NCBI RefSeq assembly: GCF_052161655.1
Contig: NZ_CP197418.1
Coordinates: 9,424,001-9,488,000 of the forward strand
Origin: Novipirellula sp052161655
GTDB taxonomy: Bacteria; Planctomycetota; Planctomycetia; Pirellulales; Pirellulaceae
Direction: 5' to 3'
Length of the DNA stretch: 64,000 nucleotides
Part shown: in pieces, positions 1-10,200 of the stretch
Layout: the number at the start of each line of letters is the position of its first letter
How positions within the stretch are numbered: position 1 is the first letter of the stretch
The notes under the pieces: generated by a model
Told to the model about the DNA's origin: nothing
Databases searched by the model: none
The model's input: only the letters and a program-made list of their open reading frames with translations
Program-made: the position numbers and the translations under genes

Positions 1-335
1 ATCAGTCAGGTCATACCCAAATTCGCGTCGACATATCACAATACGGCGAATCACCCGATTTTCCGTGGATGTGGCACACAGCCTGACGGATCTAGCCTGA
101 CGGTGCTTGTGTGCTGCAGTCGTTATCGGGCACTGCGGAGACGCTCCCCGCTTCGACCGACGCCTAGCAGGGCAGAATGGGCAGGGCAGGGCGGAATCCG
201 CTTTTTTTGGACCTCTCGACTTCTCGCTCTCCCACAGCTTGCGGCTTCATGACGGGCACCCATTCATGACGGGCGGATCCCACGACGGATTCCCCCTCAA
301 TCATTTTCATAACCACCTATTAAGAACCTATTTCC
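1..335. other. Leading intergenic region
   Basis: No convincing gene is seen here. It holds two overlapping GGGCAGGG motifs (179-191), with an extra G-tract upstream near 171, and a short direct repeat CATGACGGGC near 247 and 266. It presumably carries the promoter for the asd-truA run, but I cannot define -35/-10 boxes. Confidence 0.4.
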
Positions 336-1355
336 GTGTACGAAACTCTTGCTCTCGTTGGCGCCACCGGTGCGGTGGGCCGCATTGTCCTTGAACAACT
401 TGCCGAGCGTGAACTGCCAATCAAGCGACTAAAACTGCTCGCGTCGGAGCGATCGGTTGGCAAGGAAGTGCATTTCCGCGGAGAAACTCTCAAGGTCGAA
501 TTGCTGGAACCTTCCGCGTTTAACCATATCGATCTTGTCATCGCCAGTACCCCGGACGAAATCTCGGCCGAATTCGCACCGTGGGCAGTCAAAGCCGGCG
601 CCGTTGTGGTCGACGAGAGCGGTTATTGGCGAATGGACCCAAAAGTGCCATTGATTGTACCGGAGGTCAATCCGGAAGCAGTCGACAATCATCAAGGCAT
701 CATTGCCAGCCCGAACTGCAGCACCACACAAATGGTCGTTGCGTTGGCGCCACTGCATCGTGCCGCTCGCGTTCGCCGCGTGGTCGTCAGCACGTATCAA
801 GCTACCAGCGGAGCTGGTCTGGCTGGTAACGAAGAACTGAACGACAGCGTTCGCAGCGCATTGGTTGGACAAACGCACCCTCCTAAAACGTTCCAGCATC
901 CGATTGGCTTCAACCTGATTCCACAAATTGGCTCGGAGAAGCACGAAGGCTATACGAGCGAAGAGATGAAGATGGTTTACGAGACACGCAAGATCCTGGG
1001 CGACGAGGACATCCAAGTCTGCCCAACATGTGTGCGTGTCCCTGTTTCCACCGGACATAGCGAATCGATCCTTGTCGAAACGGAGCGTCCGTTGTCGCTC
1101 GAAGAAGCCAAAGAACTGCTCCGCCAAGGCGAAGGGATCACGATCGTTGACGATCTGCAGGCCGGCAAGTACCCGATGCCACGCGATTGCAATGGCAAAG
1201 ACGACGTGTTCATTGGCCGAATCCGCAGAGACATCAGCGGCGGCAACGGCATCACGTTTTGGTGTGTCAGCGATAACCTTCGCAAAGGCGCCGCGACCAA
1301 CGCGGTCCAGATCGCTGAATTGTTGATCAAGCGATCGGCAACGAAAACAGCGTAG
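336..1355 (+). CDS. asd: Aspartate-semialdehyde dehydrogenase
   Basis: Cytosolic enzyme that reduces aspartyl-4-phosphate to aspartate-4-semialdehyde with NADPH, the branch-point step towards lysine/diaminopimelate, threonine and methionine. The 339-residue protein has the normal family length. It has the N-terminal nucleotide-binding motif VGATGAVG (residues 8-15), the catalytic cysteine in SPNCSTTQ (Cys128), and the substrate-binding Arg and catalytic His in RVPVSTGHSES (Arg234, His241). The start is GTG. The stop codon shares one base with the GTG start of truA, so the two are probably translationally coupled. Assignment is firm. Confidence 0.95.
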   Translation: MYETLALVGATGAVGRIVLEQLAERELPIKRLKLLASERSVGKEVHFRGETLKVELLEPSAFNHIDLVIASTPDEISAEFAPWAVKAGAVVVDESGYWRMDPKVPLIVPEVNPEAVDNHQGIIASPNCSTTQMVVALAPLHRAARVRRVVVSTYQATSGAGLAGNEELNDSVRSALVGQTHPPKTFQHPIGFNLIPQIGSEKHEGYTSEEMKMVYETRKILGDEDIQVCPTCVRVPVSTGHSESILVETERPLSLEEAKELLRQGEGITIVDDLQAGKYPMPRDCNGKDDVFIGRIRRDISGGNGITFWCVSDNLRKGAATNAVQIAELLIKRSATKTA

Positions 1356-2137
1356 TGGCAGCCTTGGTCGATCGCACGTTCAAATTAACCATTGCCTACG
1401 ATGGAACCGATTTTTCAGGTTGGCAAATCCAACCGCAAAAGCCGACCATCCAAGGCATGCTCGAACGTGCGCTCGTCAAACTGACACGAGAGCGGGTGCA
1501 TGTGACCGGCAGCGGACGCACCGACGCCGGGGTGCATGCGTTGGCCCAAGTGGCAAGCTTGCGAACTCCGAATTGGCGTGCCAGTGCATCGGATTTGGTC
1601 AAAGCGATGAACGTCAATTTGCCGCCGACCATCGTGGTCACCGATGCGGTCGACGCGCCCAATGACTTCCATGCGATCCGCGACGCCATTGGCAAACGAT
1701 ACCGCTACCAGTTGCAGGTCGGTGGCCTGCGGAATGTGTTCGACTATCGCTATCGCTGGCATCTTCATCACGACATCGATCTGGACGCGGTCACCGAAGC
1801 AGCCGCTCGGTTCGTCGGCAAACATGACTTCGCCAGCTTTCAAGCGGTTGGCAGCCCACGCAAAACAACCACTCGCAATGTGAAGGTTTGCGAAATCATT
1901 CGTGAACCTTCGATGAACGGTGGTGGCCATTTGTTTTCGATTGAAATCGAGGCCGATGGCTTCCTGTACAACATGGTTCGCAACATCGTGGGCACGTTGA
2001 TGGAAGTGGGCAAGGGCAAGTATCCTCCCCAGCACATCGACAATGTGATCGAAGCAGCCAATCGCGATGTCGCTGGCCCCACCGCTCCGCCGCAAGCTCT
2101 CTTTCTAAAACGCGTTAACTACTTGCCGTTCGCTTGA
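1355..2137 (+). CDS. truA: tRNA pseudouridine synthase A
   Basis: Isomerises uridine to pseudouridine at positions 38-40 of the tRNA anticodon stem-loop. The 260-residue protein carries the family core GRTDAGVHA with catalytic Asp57, the N-terminal strand LTIAYDGTDFSGWQ, and the C-terminal block FLYNMVRNIVGTL that lines the active site. The start is a GTG overlapping the last base of the asd stop. No other start fits better, because the conserved strand begins only ten residues in. Pairing with asd has no obvious pathway meaning and looks like a housekeeping operon. Confidence 0.95.
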   Translation: MAALVDRTFKLTIAYDGTDFSGWQIQPQKPTIQGMLERALVKLTRERVHVTGSGRTDAGVHALAQVASLRTPNWRASASDLVKAMNVNLPPTIVVTDAVDAPNDFHAIRDAIGKRYRYQLQVGGLRNVFDYRYRWHLHHDIDLDAVTEAAARFVGKHDFASFQAVGSPRKTTTRNVKVCEIIREPSMNGGGHLFSIEIEADGFLYNMVRNIVGTLMEVGKGKYPPQHIDNVIEAANRDVAGPTAPPQALFLKRVNYLPFA

Positions 2138-2339
2138 ACGCATTCATCAAACGCACATTCGCCATTCACACGACCTTCACACTTCGGTCGTATTGAACTG
2201 GTACTCTTACGTTCGCCAGAACGATTCACCTGTGCTTCGCATTCTGTCGATGGCTAGACTACATCCATGTCGTCGAGTCTATCGGAGACTTTGTCATCGG
2301 TTGTCTTTGTATGACAACACTTAATGGATCCCAAGAGCC

Positions 2340-3926
2340 ATGAATTCCCAAAGCACCACGGCGTGTCCCGAACCAGAGCAAGCGAACGCAAAACGAGCAG
2401 ACGTAGGAGACGTTGAGTTGAACAGGAACCAGCCCATGACTGCTGCGACTCAGCCAATCCTCGACGAGCCAACACGCTCGTTCGTTCAGCGTTGTCTGTC
2501 GGCTGGGCTTGTGGAAATCAACGACATCAAAAAGGTTGTCGTTTCGCTGCAAGCCGATGAACCCGCCATCACCGCAAAACGACTCGCCGAAGGCCTGATT
2601 GGCGCGGGATTACTGACGCACTGGCAAGCCAACAAGTTATTAGCGGGCAAGAGCAAAGGTTTCTATCTAGGCAGCTACCGGTTGCTGCGCCCGCTTGGAA
2701 AGGGCGGCATGGGAGTGGTTTATCTGGGCGAACATCACGTGATGAAGCGGCTGATGGCGCTGAAGATCATGCCGCCCGACTCGGTCGCTGACAAACGACG
2801 TGCGGATCGATTTCGCGAGGAAGCTCGCGCCTCGGCACAACTAGATCACCCCAACATCGTCCGCGCCTACGACTTTGCCCAAGCTGGTGGCAAACTTTAT
2901 ATCGTGATGGAATACATCGACGGTATCGATTTACAGCATGCCGTTCGGCGGGACGGGGTAATGTCGGTGCCGTTGGCTCTGGACGCGATCCGCCAAGCGA
3001 CTTGCGGATTGGCCCACGCCCATGACCGCGGCATTATCCATCGCGACATCAAACCATCGAACTTGATGCTCCGCACCGATGGCGTGGTCAAAGTCAGCGA
3101 TATGGGACTTGCGCGTGTGAGCTGGATGGGAATCGATGAACAATCCACCGGTAACCGTCTACTGGGCACCGCCGATTTCGTTGCCCCCGAACAAGCGATC
3201 AATAGCAAGAACGTCGATGCTCGCGCCGATATCTACTCGCTCGGCTGCACACTGTATTACTTGTTGACGGGGCAAGCTCCGTTTTCGGGCAATACGATAG
3301 CTCAGCGTTTGGCGAAACATCAAACCGCGACGCCACCGGACGTTCGCTTGATTCACCCAGATTGCCCGACCGCCGTCGCTAAATTGGTGATGCGAATGAT
3401 GGCCAAACGGCCCGAAGACCGGCCAAAGTCGGCTGCCGAACTGCTGGTTCAATTCGAGCGTTTAAGCGGCATCTCCGGCAGCGTATCGGCGGCAGCAAAG
3501 AAATTGGGCCAGATCGCTCCGGCGGGCGAGACGGCAATGGATGAATCATTTTATCAAGCCACCATCGACGATTCGTCATTGTCCTCCGACGGTGCTGTGC
3601 CAATTGCGACTGAAGTCACCGAGATTGACTTCGACAGCCTGCCGCCCGTCGATCTTGGCATGACCAGCGGACCGCCCAAGCCGTCTGCGATCTCGACGAC
3701 TAATGGGTCCGGTACTGCGAATGCCAAATTAAACGATACAAACACACGCTCCGGAGACGCAAAGCAGATGCTGCTGCTCGGCATCGGTCTCACCGTGGCC
3801 ATTGCCGCGCTATTACTTGTCATGGGGATGACCGCCTACACCATCATGCGGCCCCAAGAGACACCGTCGCCCCGAATCAAAAGTCTGGAAGATGGAAAAG
3901 GCGGCCACGTCATTGTCGTTAATTAG
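2340..3926 (+). CDS. Membrane-anchored Ser/Thr protein kinase (PknB-like)
   Basis: Eukaryote-type kinase of 528 residues. An N-terminal helical region (about 40-105, ending in LLTHWQANKLLAGKSKGF) of the sort found before planctomycete kinases is followed by the kinase domain (about 113-375). It has the Gly-rich loop LGKGGMGVVY, Lys142, the HRDIKPSN catalytic loop (Asp236) and the APEQ motif. The metal-binding DFG motif reads DMG (254-256). An acidic linker leads to one transmembrane segment (about 473-497) and a short tail. The start may instead be the ATG at 2437 (residue 33). The next gene encodes an FHA protein 29 bp downstream, so kinase and phosphothreonine reader are probably co-expressed. 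Substrates are unknown. Confidence 0.9.
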   Translation: MNSQSTTACPEPEQANAKRADVGDVELNRNQPMTAATQPILDEPTRSFVQRCLSAGLVEINDIKKVVVSLQADEPAITAKRLAEGLIGAGLLTHWQANKLLAGKSKGFYLGSYRLLRPLGKGGMGVVYLGEHHVMKRLMALKIMPPDSVADKRRADRFREEARASAQLDHPNIVRAYDFAQAGGKLYIVMEYIDGIDLQHAVRRDGVMSVPLALDAIRQATCGLAHAHDRGIIHRDIKPSNLMLRTDGVVKVSDMGLARVSWMGIDEQSTGNRLLGTADFVAPEQAINSKNVDARADIYSLGCTLYYLLTGQAPFSGNTIAQRLAKHQTATPPDVRLIHPDCPTAVAKLVMRMMAKRPEDRPKSAAELLVQFERLSGISGSVSAAAKKLGQIAPAGETAMDESFYQATIDDSSLSSDGAVPIATEVTEIDFDSLPPVDLGMTSGPPKPSAISTTNGSGTANAKLNDTNTRSGDAKQMLLLGIGLTVAIAALLLVMGMTAYTIMRPQETPSPRIKSLEDGKGGHVIVVN

Positions 3927-3955
3927 AATTTGAAACGAGACGAAGTCATAACATT

Positions 3956-4921
3956 ATGCCCCTTCTAGTACAAAAAGAGACATCGCCGTCGATGATTGCT
4001 CAATTGATTCTCGCAACGGGAAGTCATGCTGGCGTCACGGCCTCGATCCAACTCGGCTACTATATGATCGGACGACATGGTGAATGTCAGATTCGTCCCA
4101 AGAGTCGGTCGGTCAGCCGACGCCACTGCATCCTTCACCACACCGATAGGCAATTATTGGCGTTGGACCTCGACAGCAGCAGCGGCACCTACATCAACGG
4201 CGAAAAGATCATCGCAAACCGCTGGGTCGAACTGAAAAATGGCGATCAATTGCGATGTGGCAAAGTCGCGTTTCAGATCAGCATCGAAACGAGACCGCTT
4301 GAAAATCATGACTTGTCCGAAGAGGACGAGTTTGTTCCGGCCATTGCTGAAATCGTAGAGACTTCGCCGCCGCCTGAAACCGCATGGCCAGCTGAATCGA
4401 TGTTACAAGGCGAAGCATGGCAAGAATTTGATGTCGCAGACATGCTCCACTCGGCCGACGACTCGGACCGCGAACAACGCTACAAGACAATCCGGGCGAT
4501 CACCGAATTAAAGGCGGATGACTCATCGGAATTCGTCACATTGACCGATAACGACACGCTCACGGATGAACGTCCGACACTTCTCGAAACACAACAGCAC
4601 GCGGCGGATGTGATCGCGCCCGAACGGGAATCGAGTGAGGCAAAGATATCGTCCCCCAAACCCCTGACTTCAAAGCTGCCGTCTCCGAAATTAGAGAAAC
4701 CCAAAAAGTCCAAAGCGGATGCGACGACATCACGCGATCGAAAGTCAAAAAACCCGCGACAACCGATGCGGTTACCTTCGATCTCGTTACCCAGCGACTT
4801 CGAGTCATTAAAATTGGTCGGGGCGATCCTGATTTCGATCGCCGTAATCAGCTTCTTTTCCTATTCGATTTATCGGTTCCAAGTCGGTCCTCCCGCGAAA
4901 ATCGTCAAAGGGATTGAATAG
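3956..4921 (+). CDS. FHA-domain membrane protein
   Basis: A forkhead-associated domain at about residues 25-110 shows the hallmark motifs GRHGECQI, SRRHC and SSSGTYING, which bind phosphothreonine. After it come a long acidic, Ser/Thr-rich and Lys-rich linker and one transmembrane segment near the C-terminus (about 286-306). ATG at 3992 (residue 13, MIAQLILATG) is an alternative start that removes a non-conserved leader. The position directly after a Ser/Thr kinase suggests a reader or substrate of that kinase at the membrane. That link is inference. Confidence 0.85.
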   Translation: MPLLVQKETSPSMIAQLILATGSHAGVTASIQLGYYMIGRHGECQIRPKSRSVSRRHCILHHTDRQLLALDLDSSSGTYINGEKIIANRWVELKNGDQLRCGKVAFQISIETRPLENHDLSEEDEFVPAIAEIVETSPPPETAWPAESMLQGEAWQEFDVADMLHSADDSDREQRYKTIRAITELKADDSSEFVTLTDNDTLTDERPTLLETQQHAADVIAPERESSEAKISSPKPLTSKLPSPKLEKPKKSKADATTSRDRKSKNPRQPMRLPSISLPSDFESLKLVGAILISIAVISFFSYSIYRFQVGPPAKIVKGIE

Positions 4922-5011
4922 CAGCACGATCGTGCGACAATGCGACGTTACCGCTTGTGCGAGCGGACCGCGCTCTTTCCAAAGGAGCTACTTCGCGACA
5001 AAGTTCGATCG

Positions 5012-5572
5012 ATGTCACTTTTACTGCTGGTGGATGGATACAACGTCATAGGGCCCGTTGCGGCACCGGGACGCGCCGGCTTCACGCGTGGCACGACTCA
5101 TCAATCACGCTGGTTGGAAGCCGAACGCAATCGGCTGATCACTCGGCTCTGCGATCATCTGCCCGATTTCGTTCGCAATCGCACCTGCGTCGTGTTTGAC
5201 GCCCGCTGTCCGCCGAGCAACGCAGTTAGCCAATACGAGGTTTCCGGAATCGACATTCGCTTTGCAGTCGACGAACCGGAAGCCGACGATTTGATCGAGC
5301 GGCTGATCAGCGAACACTCCGCACCCAAGCAATTAGCGGTCGTCTCATCGGATCATCGACTGCAAGACGCCGCGAAACGGCGAGGTGCGACGCCATTTGA
5401 CGCCGATCCGTGGCTAGATGATCTACTCGAAAACCATCCCCGCTTGGCGATCGAGATTTCCGACGGGGCAGGGCAGGGCAGCAGGAACAACAACCGCAGC
5501 GGCAAACCCAAAGGCAAAGTGTCCAGCGAAGAAGTCGAGCACTGGATGCGCGAGTTCGGCTTCGACGAATAG
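5012..5572 (+). CDS. NYN/PIN-like RNA-binding protein, YacP family
   Basis: The 186-residue protein begins LLLLVDGYNVIGP, the first acidic motif of the NYN (YacP/Rae1-type) nuclease fold. It continues with DDLIERLI and VVSSDHRLQDAAKRRG, which supply further conserved acidic residues. The family comprises ribosome-associated or mRNA-processing endonucleases in Firmicutes; the target here is unknown. ATG at 5012 is preferred because the fold starts at residue 2. The reading frame is open back to 4940. A doubled GGGCAGGG motif (5466-5478) lies in the coding region and encodes a low-complexity GAGQGS stretch in the C-terminal tail, outside the nuclease core. Confidence 0.8.
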   Translation: MSLLLLVDGYNVIGPVAAPGRAGFTRGTTHQSRWLEAERNRLITRLCDHLPDFVRNRTCVVFDARCPPSNAVSQYEVSGIDIRFAVDEPEADDLIERLISEHSAPKQLAVVSSDHRLQDAAKRRGATPFDADPWLDDLLENHPRLAIEISDGAGQGSRNNNRSGKPKGKVSSEEVEHWMREFGFDE

Positions 5573-5585
5573 TGCCACAATCATA

Positions 5586-7121
5586 ATGAATCTCACTCAA
5601 TTCCTATCCGATTCACTGCCGGGATACCGGTGCATGGCCCGACTGCCAAAGCAGTTGTTCGCAATCAATCCGTTTGATGGCGATTGTCTGCCAACTCGGG
5701 TGCGATTGTTTCATCCCGGATCGGGACGCCCTTCGTGGCCCTTTCCACACCGCTGGAATTTCCATGATCCGGTCCGGATCCTCGAAACCTATTTCCATGG
5801 TGCAGACGAGGAACAGGGACCAGGCCGACATAACCGCTACTTAGATGTTCCTGGGTTTGCCCCCGTCCTAGTGACGCGAGACCCAGGAATCATTCGGGCA
5901 ATTGCCACTGATACCGGCGATCGCAAAGGACAATTCGACCGCGACACACTGCCTTCGGTCGGAATTGCGCGAGCGACGGGCAAGGACACCTTGCTGTTTG
6001 CGAATGGGGTAGAGTGGAAGCAGCAACGCAAGATTGCAGCTTGCCCGTTCGGCAAAACGACACTGTATCAACCCGAACAATTTAGTGAGTTCGCCGAGAC
6101 GTTTCGTACCACTGTCCAGCAGCGGATCGAGGTGCTGCGGCAACACTTGGCCACCCACGGTCAAGAAACGGTAGACATCCACCTGGAACCCGAAGTCAAA
6201 GTGGTGATGTTGGAGATGCTGACCAATAATTTCTTTGGTGCCGAGATTTCTTACGACGAACTCAGTAACCGCTACGTGCCAGCGTTGGAACGAGTGATCG
6301 ACCATATCGTGTCCGACACCGTCAAGAACAAGTTTGGCATTCCGTGGCGAAAGCTGCCGGGGTTTACGAAACGAATCGCCCAGGCCAAGCGAGACGATGC
6401 TGCGTTTGAAGAGTTGACGCAGTGCGTTCTAGCCCCACGATCCGAGAACAAGGCGTTGTGGAAACAGTTCAAATCCGATGCACCTGATGCGAAGCTGCTC
6501 AGCAACCTGAAGGTCTTTTTGGCCGGGGCACTCGAAGCGACCACGTCCTATGCAACCTGGGCGATCTCGCACCTCGCTCGCAACCCCGCGGCACAAGAGA
6601 AAGTGTTCCAAGAGGTCAAAGACATCGATGTCTACACGCCCGAAACGCTGGCCAGTGCCACATACCTACGCGACGTGTTAAATGAGACACTCCGGCTGAC
6701 ACCCTCGTTATACTTCTTGCCTCGCCGAGCTACGACTGACACTTGGGTGACCACCTCCGATGGGCGAAAGATGTTTATTCCAAGTGGAACGCACATCCTG
6801 TTAGATGTGTGGCACGCGAATCGGCACGAAGACCACTGGGGTGTCGCGGCCGCTGGATATCCCGCCTGCGAATTCGCCCCCCAGCGCTGGGAACATCTGG
6901 CCGCGGCCGGTCGAGCGACGAAGGACATCCTGCATTTTGGTTTTGGTCATGGCCCCAGAGTCTGTCCTGGAAAACATCTCGGCGAACTCGAAGTCGGCCT
7001 AGTCGTTGGTGCGTTCGTAAAAACGTTCGAATTCCAAGCTAAAAACCCAGCGAATCCGGCTCGCGCCGGCGTCTCCACCAAACCCGCCGACGGCACCTTG
7101 GTGCGGATGTCGCTACGCTAA
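5586..7121 (+). CDS. Cytochrome P450
   Basis: Heme-thiolate monooxygenase of 511 residues. It has the ExxR motif in LNETLRLTPS (K-helix), an I-helix-like AGALEATTSY in place of the usual AGxD/ET, and the heme-binding loop FGFGHGPRVCPGKHL with the proximal Cys at about residue 460. The substrate and electron donor cannot be told from the sequence, and no ferredoxin or reductase gene adjoins it. ATG at 5586, 13 bp after the preceding stop, is preferred. The frame is open upstream to 5418, but that stretch overlaps the NYN gene. The last residues before the stop, rich in Asn/Pro/Ala, show no special motif. Confidence 0.9.
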   Translation: MNLTQFLSDSLPGYRCMARLPKQLFAINPFDGDCLPTRVRLFHPGSGRPSWPFPHRWNFHDPVRILETYFHGADEEQGPGRHNRYLDVPGFAPVLVTRDPGIIRAIATDTGDRKGQFDRDTLPSVGIARATGKDTLLFANGVEWKQQRKIAACPFGKTTLYQPEQFSEFAETFRTTVQQRIEVLRQHLATHGQETVDIHLEPEVKVVMLEMLTNNFFGAEISYDELSNRYVPALERVIDHIVSDTVKNKFGIPWRKLPGFTKRIAQAKRDDAAFEELTQCVLAPRSENKALWKQFKSDAPDAKLLSNLKVFLAGALEATTSYATWAISHLARNPAAQEKVFQEVKDIDVYTPETLASATYLRDVLNETLRLTPSLYFLPRRATTDTWVTTSDGRKMFIPSGTHILLDVWHANRHEDHWGVAAAGYPACEFAPQRWEHLAAAGRATKDILHFGFGHGPRVCPGKHLGELEVGLVVGAFVKTFEFQAKNPANPARAGVSTKPADGTLVRMSLR

Positions 7122-7229
7122 ATTCGCAAAGCAAAGCCGCGTTTATGTTAGCCGTTTGGGCACTAGCCCCGGTTGGATGGTGACGAGAAACCGCATACCA
7201 TTACAAGCTCGAGCATTTAGCATCGAAAC

Positions 7230-10200
7230 CTAAAGAACCTGGGCTCGTTTTTCACCGGCGCGGCGACCAGGGTTGCCGTAGCGGTGGTAGTCGTGCGAGA
7301 TCGATTGCTCGTCAAGATAACGCAAACATTCCACGGAACCTTCCACAAGCACCGGCTCGCGAATCACGGTCACAAATGACTCTGCACACGCGTCGTCAAT
7401 CTCTTTCGACTTCGTCGAACCGAGCAGTCGAAGCCGACCGACGTCGCCCGACGAAATTCGCTCTACCAACTCGGATTCCGACTCTTCGATCGGATTGACG
7501 AGACCAGGAAAAATGTCCGCAATCGACTCAAGCAAGTCTTGAATCGTATCTGACACCGCGGGATCAATCGACAATGTCACTTGCGTCTTGACCGCAATCG
7601 CCGCCGATAAAGAAATCCAAATATCCGAAATCGAATCATTCGCGTCAAATCGCAGGTTCATCGCCTGCGTCGGCCGGTACCGGCGAATATTGTCTTGCCC
7701 GATCAAACGGAAAGTGTCGTGTTCACTCGAAAATTCATTTTCGACCGCGACCCGTTGTGTGCCTGCCGCCGCTTGAATCCGAGCTGCGGCAACATCATCG
7801 ACCACGGACTTGCCTGTAGCCCGCTTCAGCAACGAACTCATCCGGTCAAATTGATCAGCCGCAAGGGACTCGCCACGTTTCGATAAGTCACTCGACGCCG
7901 GCGCAACCTCTGTTGTTCCATCGGTCACTCGCATCAACGGCAACACGTAATGCGGGCCACCAGCTTTGACACCCGGTCCGTAGGCACTTAGACCGACGCC
8001 ACCGAACGGTTGCCGCAACACGATTGCTCCGGTTGTGGGACGATTGATATACAGGTTGCCAGCGTGAACCGAATCTCGCCACAACGTGATCTCGCGGTCA
8101 TCCAAGCTCTCCAATCCGCTGGTCAATCCATAGCCCGTCGAACGCACAATCTCAATCGCCTCTTCCAAGCGAGAGAACCGCATCACACCGAGCACCGGGC
8201 CGAACAGTTCGGTTAGATGCGTAAAACTTCCCGGTCGAATATTCCATTTGACTCCTGGTCGATACAGATTCGGGTTGTCGACTATGTGCTCGGGAAACAC
8301 CAACCATGACTCGTCATCGTCAAGCGATTTCAAACCTTGATTCAATTCCGCTTGCGGCGGTTTGATCAGCGGCCCCATCTTCGTCGACAAATCCCAACTT
8401 GATCCCACCCGGATGCTCGAGACAGCATCGGCCAACATCTCGCGGAACGCTTTGTCGTCAAACACATCGTTTTCGAGCAGCAGTAGCGACGTCGCACTAC
8501 ATTTCTGGCCGCTATGTCCAAACGCAGACTGGACGACATGTTTTACCGCCAAGTCACGATCGGCCATCGAGGTAACGATCGTGGCGTTCTTGCCACCCGT
8601 TTCCGCTAGCAGATGCAGATCACTTCGCGCCGACAACATGCGTTTTGCAGTCGAGGTACCGCCCGTCAAAATCACCGTTTCGATTTGCGGATTTTTGACG
8701 AGTCCCGCTTCGGCAATGCGTCCCTCGCACGGCACGAATTGCAACACATCTCTGGGAACTCCGGCATCCCAGAACGCTTGACATAAATGCCAGGCCACCA
8801 GCACGGTTTCGGACGCCGGTTTTAGCAGCACACAATTTCCGGTCGCCAGCGCCGCGGCAATCCCGCCGCAGGGAATTGCCAAGGGGAAATTCCAGGGTGT
8901 GACCACCGCCACGTTGCCGCGTGGCTCGAGTTTGATTCTGGATTGCTGATGCCAATAATCGACCGTCAGCGGATAGAAGTCGCAAAAATCGATCGCTTCA
9001 CTGACTTCAGGATCGGCCTCGAGTACCGTTTTTCCGCCATCAGCGACCATCGTCGCAATCAAATCGCCACGTCGCTCTCGCAGAATTTGCGCAACAGATC
9101 GCAGCAAGTCATGACGATGCTGGACGCTTGTTTTCCCCCATTCGGTCTGAGTCGCCGTGGCCGTTTCCACCGCTGCCTCGACGTCCGCTAACGTCGGCAC
9201 CGAGTAGCGACAAACGACGACACCAGGACGTGACGGATCAGTCGACTCACGCATCTCGCCACTACCCGTGTCGAGGGTGTCGCAGCGATCTTTCCACTTG
9301 CTAAGCACCGATTCAATCCACTCGGCATTGTGTGGCAATGACCAATCGGTGTCAGGCTCGTTGACAAATTGGGTCCAGTCCGCAGCCACTGCTGGTTGTT
9401 CCGGCTGCACTCGTCGGTCTTGCGTACGACGTGGCGTGTGAGACACCGTATCGATCATGGCCAACGAGTTTTTGAATCCCTGGGCAAGCATCGTAAATTC
9501 TTCGCTATCGGGCTTTAGCCGATAAGTATGCCGCAAAAAGTTTTCCGGTCCCGTGTTCTCATCCAATCGCCGAATCAGATAGGCAATCGCATTGATAAAA
9601 CTGTCTTGAAAACAGGCGGGTGCGTACAGCACCATTTTGTTGTCGCGTTCGGAGATCGCACGACGTTGATGGTTTGCCATTCCTTCGAGCATTTCGAACT
9701 GAATGTTCTCTGTCGCGTTACGATCAGCCGACCATAAAAGTGCCAGGGCAACATCGAACAAGTTGTGCGACGCAACACCAACACGGATTACTCCCTCGGC
9801 GGCTCCATCAATCAGCTTCCGCAGCATCGATTTGAAATTCGCGTCGGTTTCCACTTTGGATCGATATGGTGCTTGCGGCCAACCTTGGATCGATGCATCG
9901 ACGCGTTCCATTTCCAAATTTGCGCCTTTGACCAAGCGGATCGTCAACGGTTGGCCACCTTGTGCGACCCGCTGACGCGACCACTCGATCAACCGCATCA
10001 TCACGTCAAAGGAGTCCGGCACGTAGGCTTGCAGAGCGATTCCCGCTGAGACGTTAAGCATCGATTCGCGGTCGAGTGCGTTACACAGGATGTCCGCGGT
10101 CAAATACAGATCGCGATACTCTTCCATATCCAAGTAGACGAATTTGCTTTGTTTCGTCTCCGGGTCCGCCTTGCTCATCGCGATCCGGTAGAGTGCCTCG

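Noticed and set aside
429..1127. Long minus-strand open frame opposite asd
   Set aside because: Shadow frame of asd; no domain is recognisable.
5418..5585. Open frame upstream of the P450 start
   Set aside because: It lies in another frame of the NYN gene; the product lacks conserved residues before MNLTQFL, so ATG 5586 is used.
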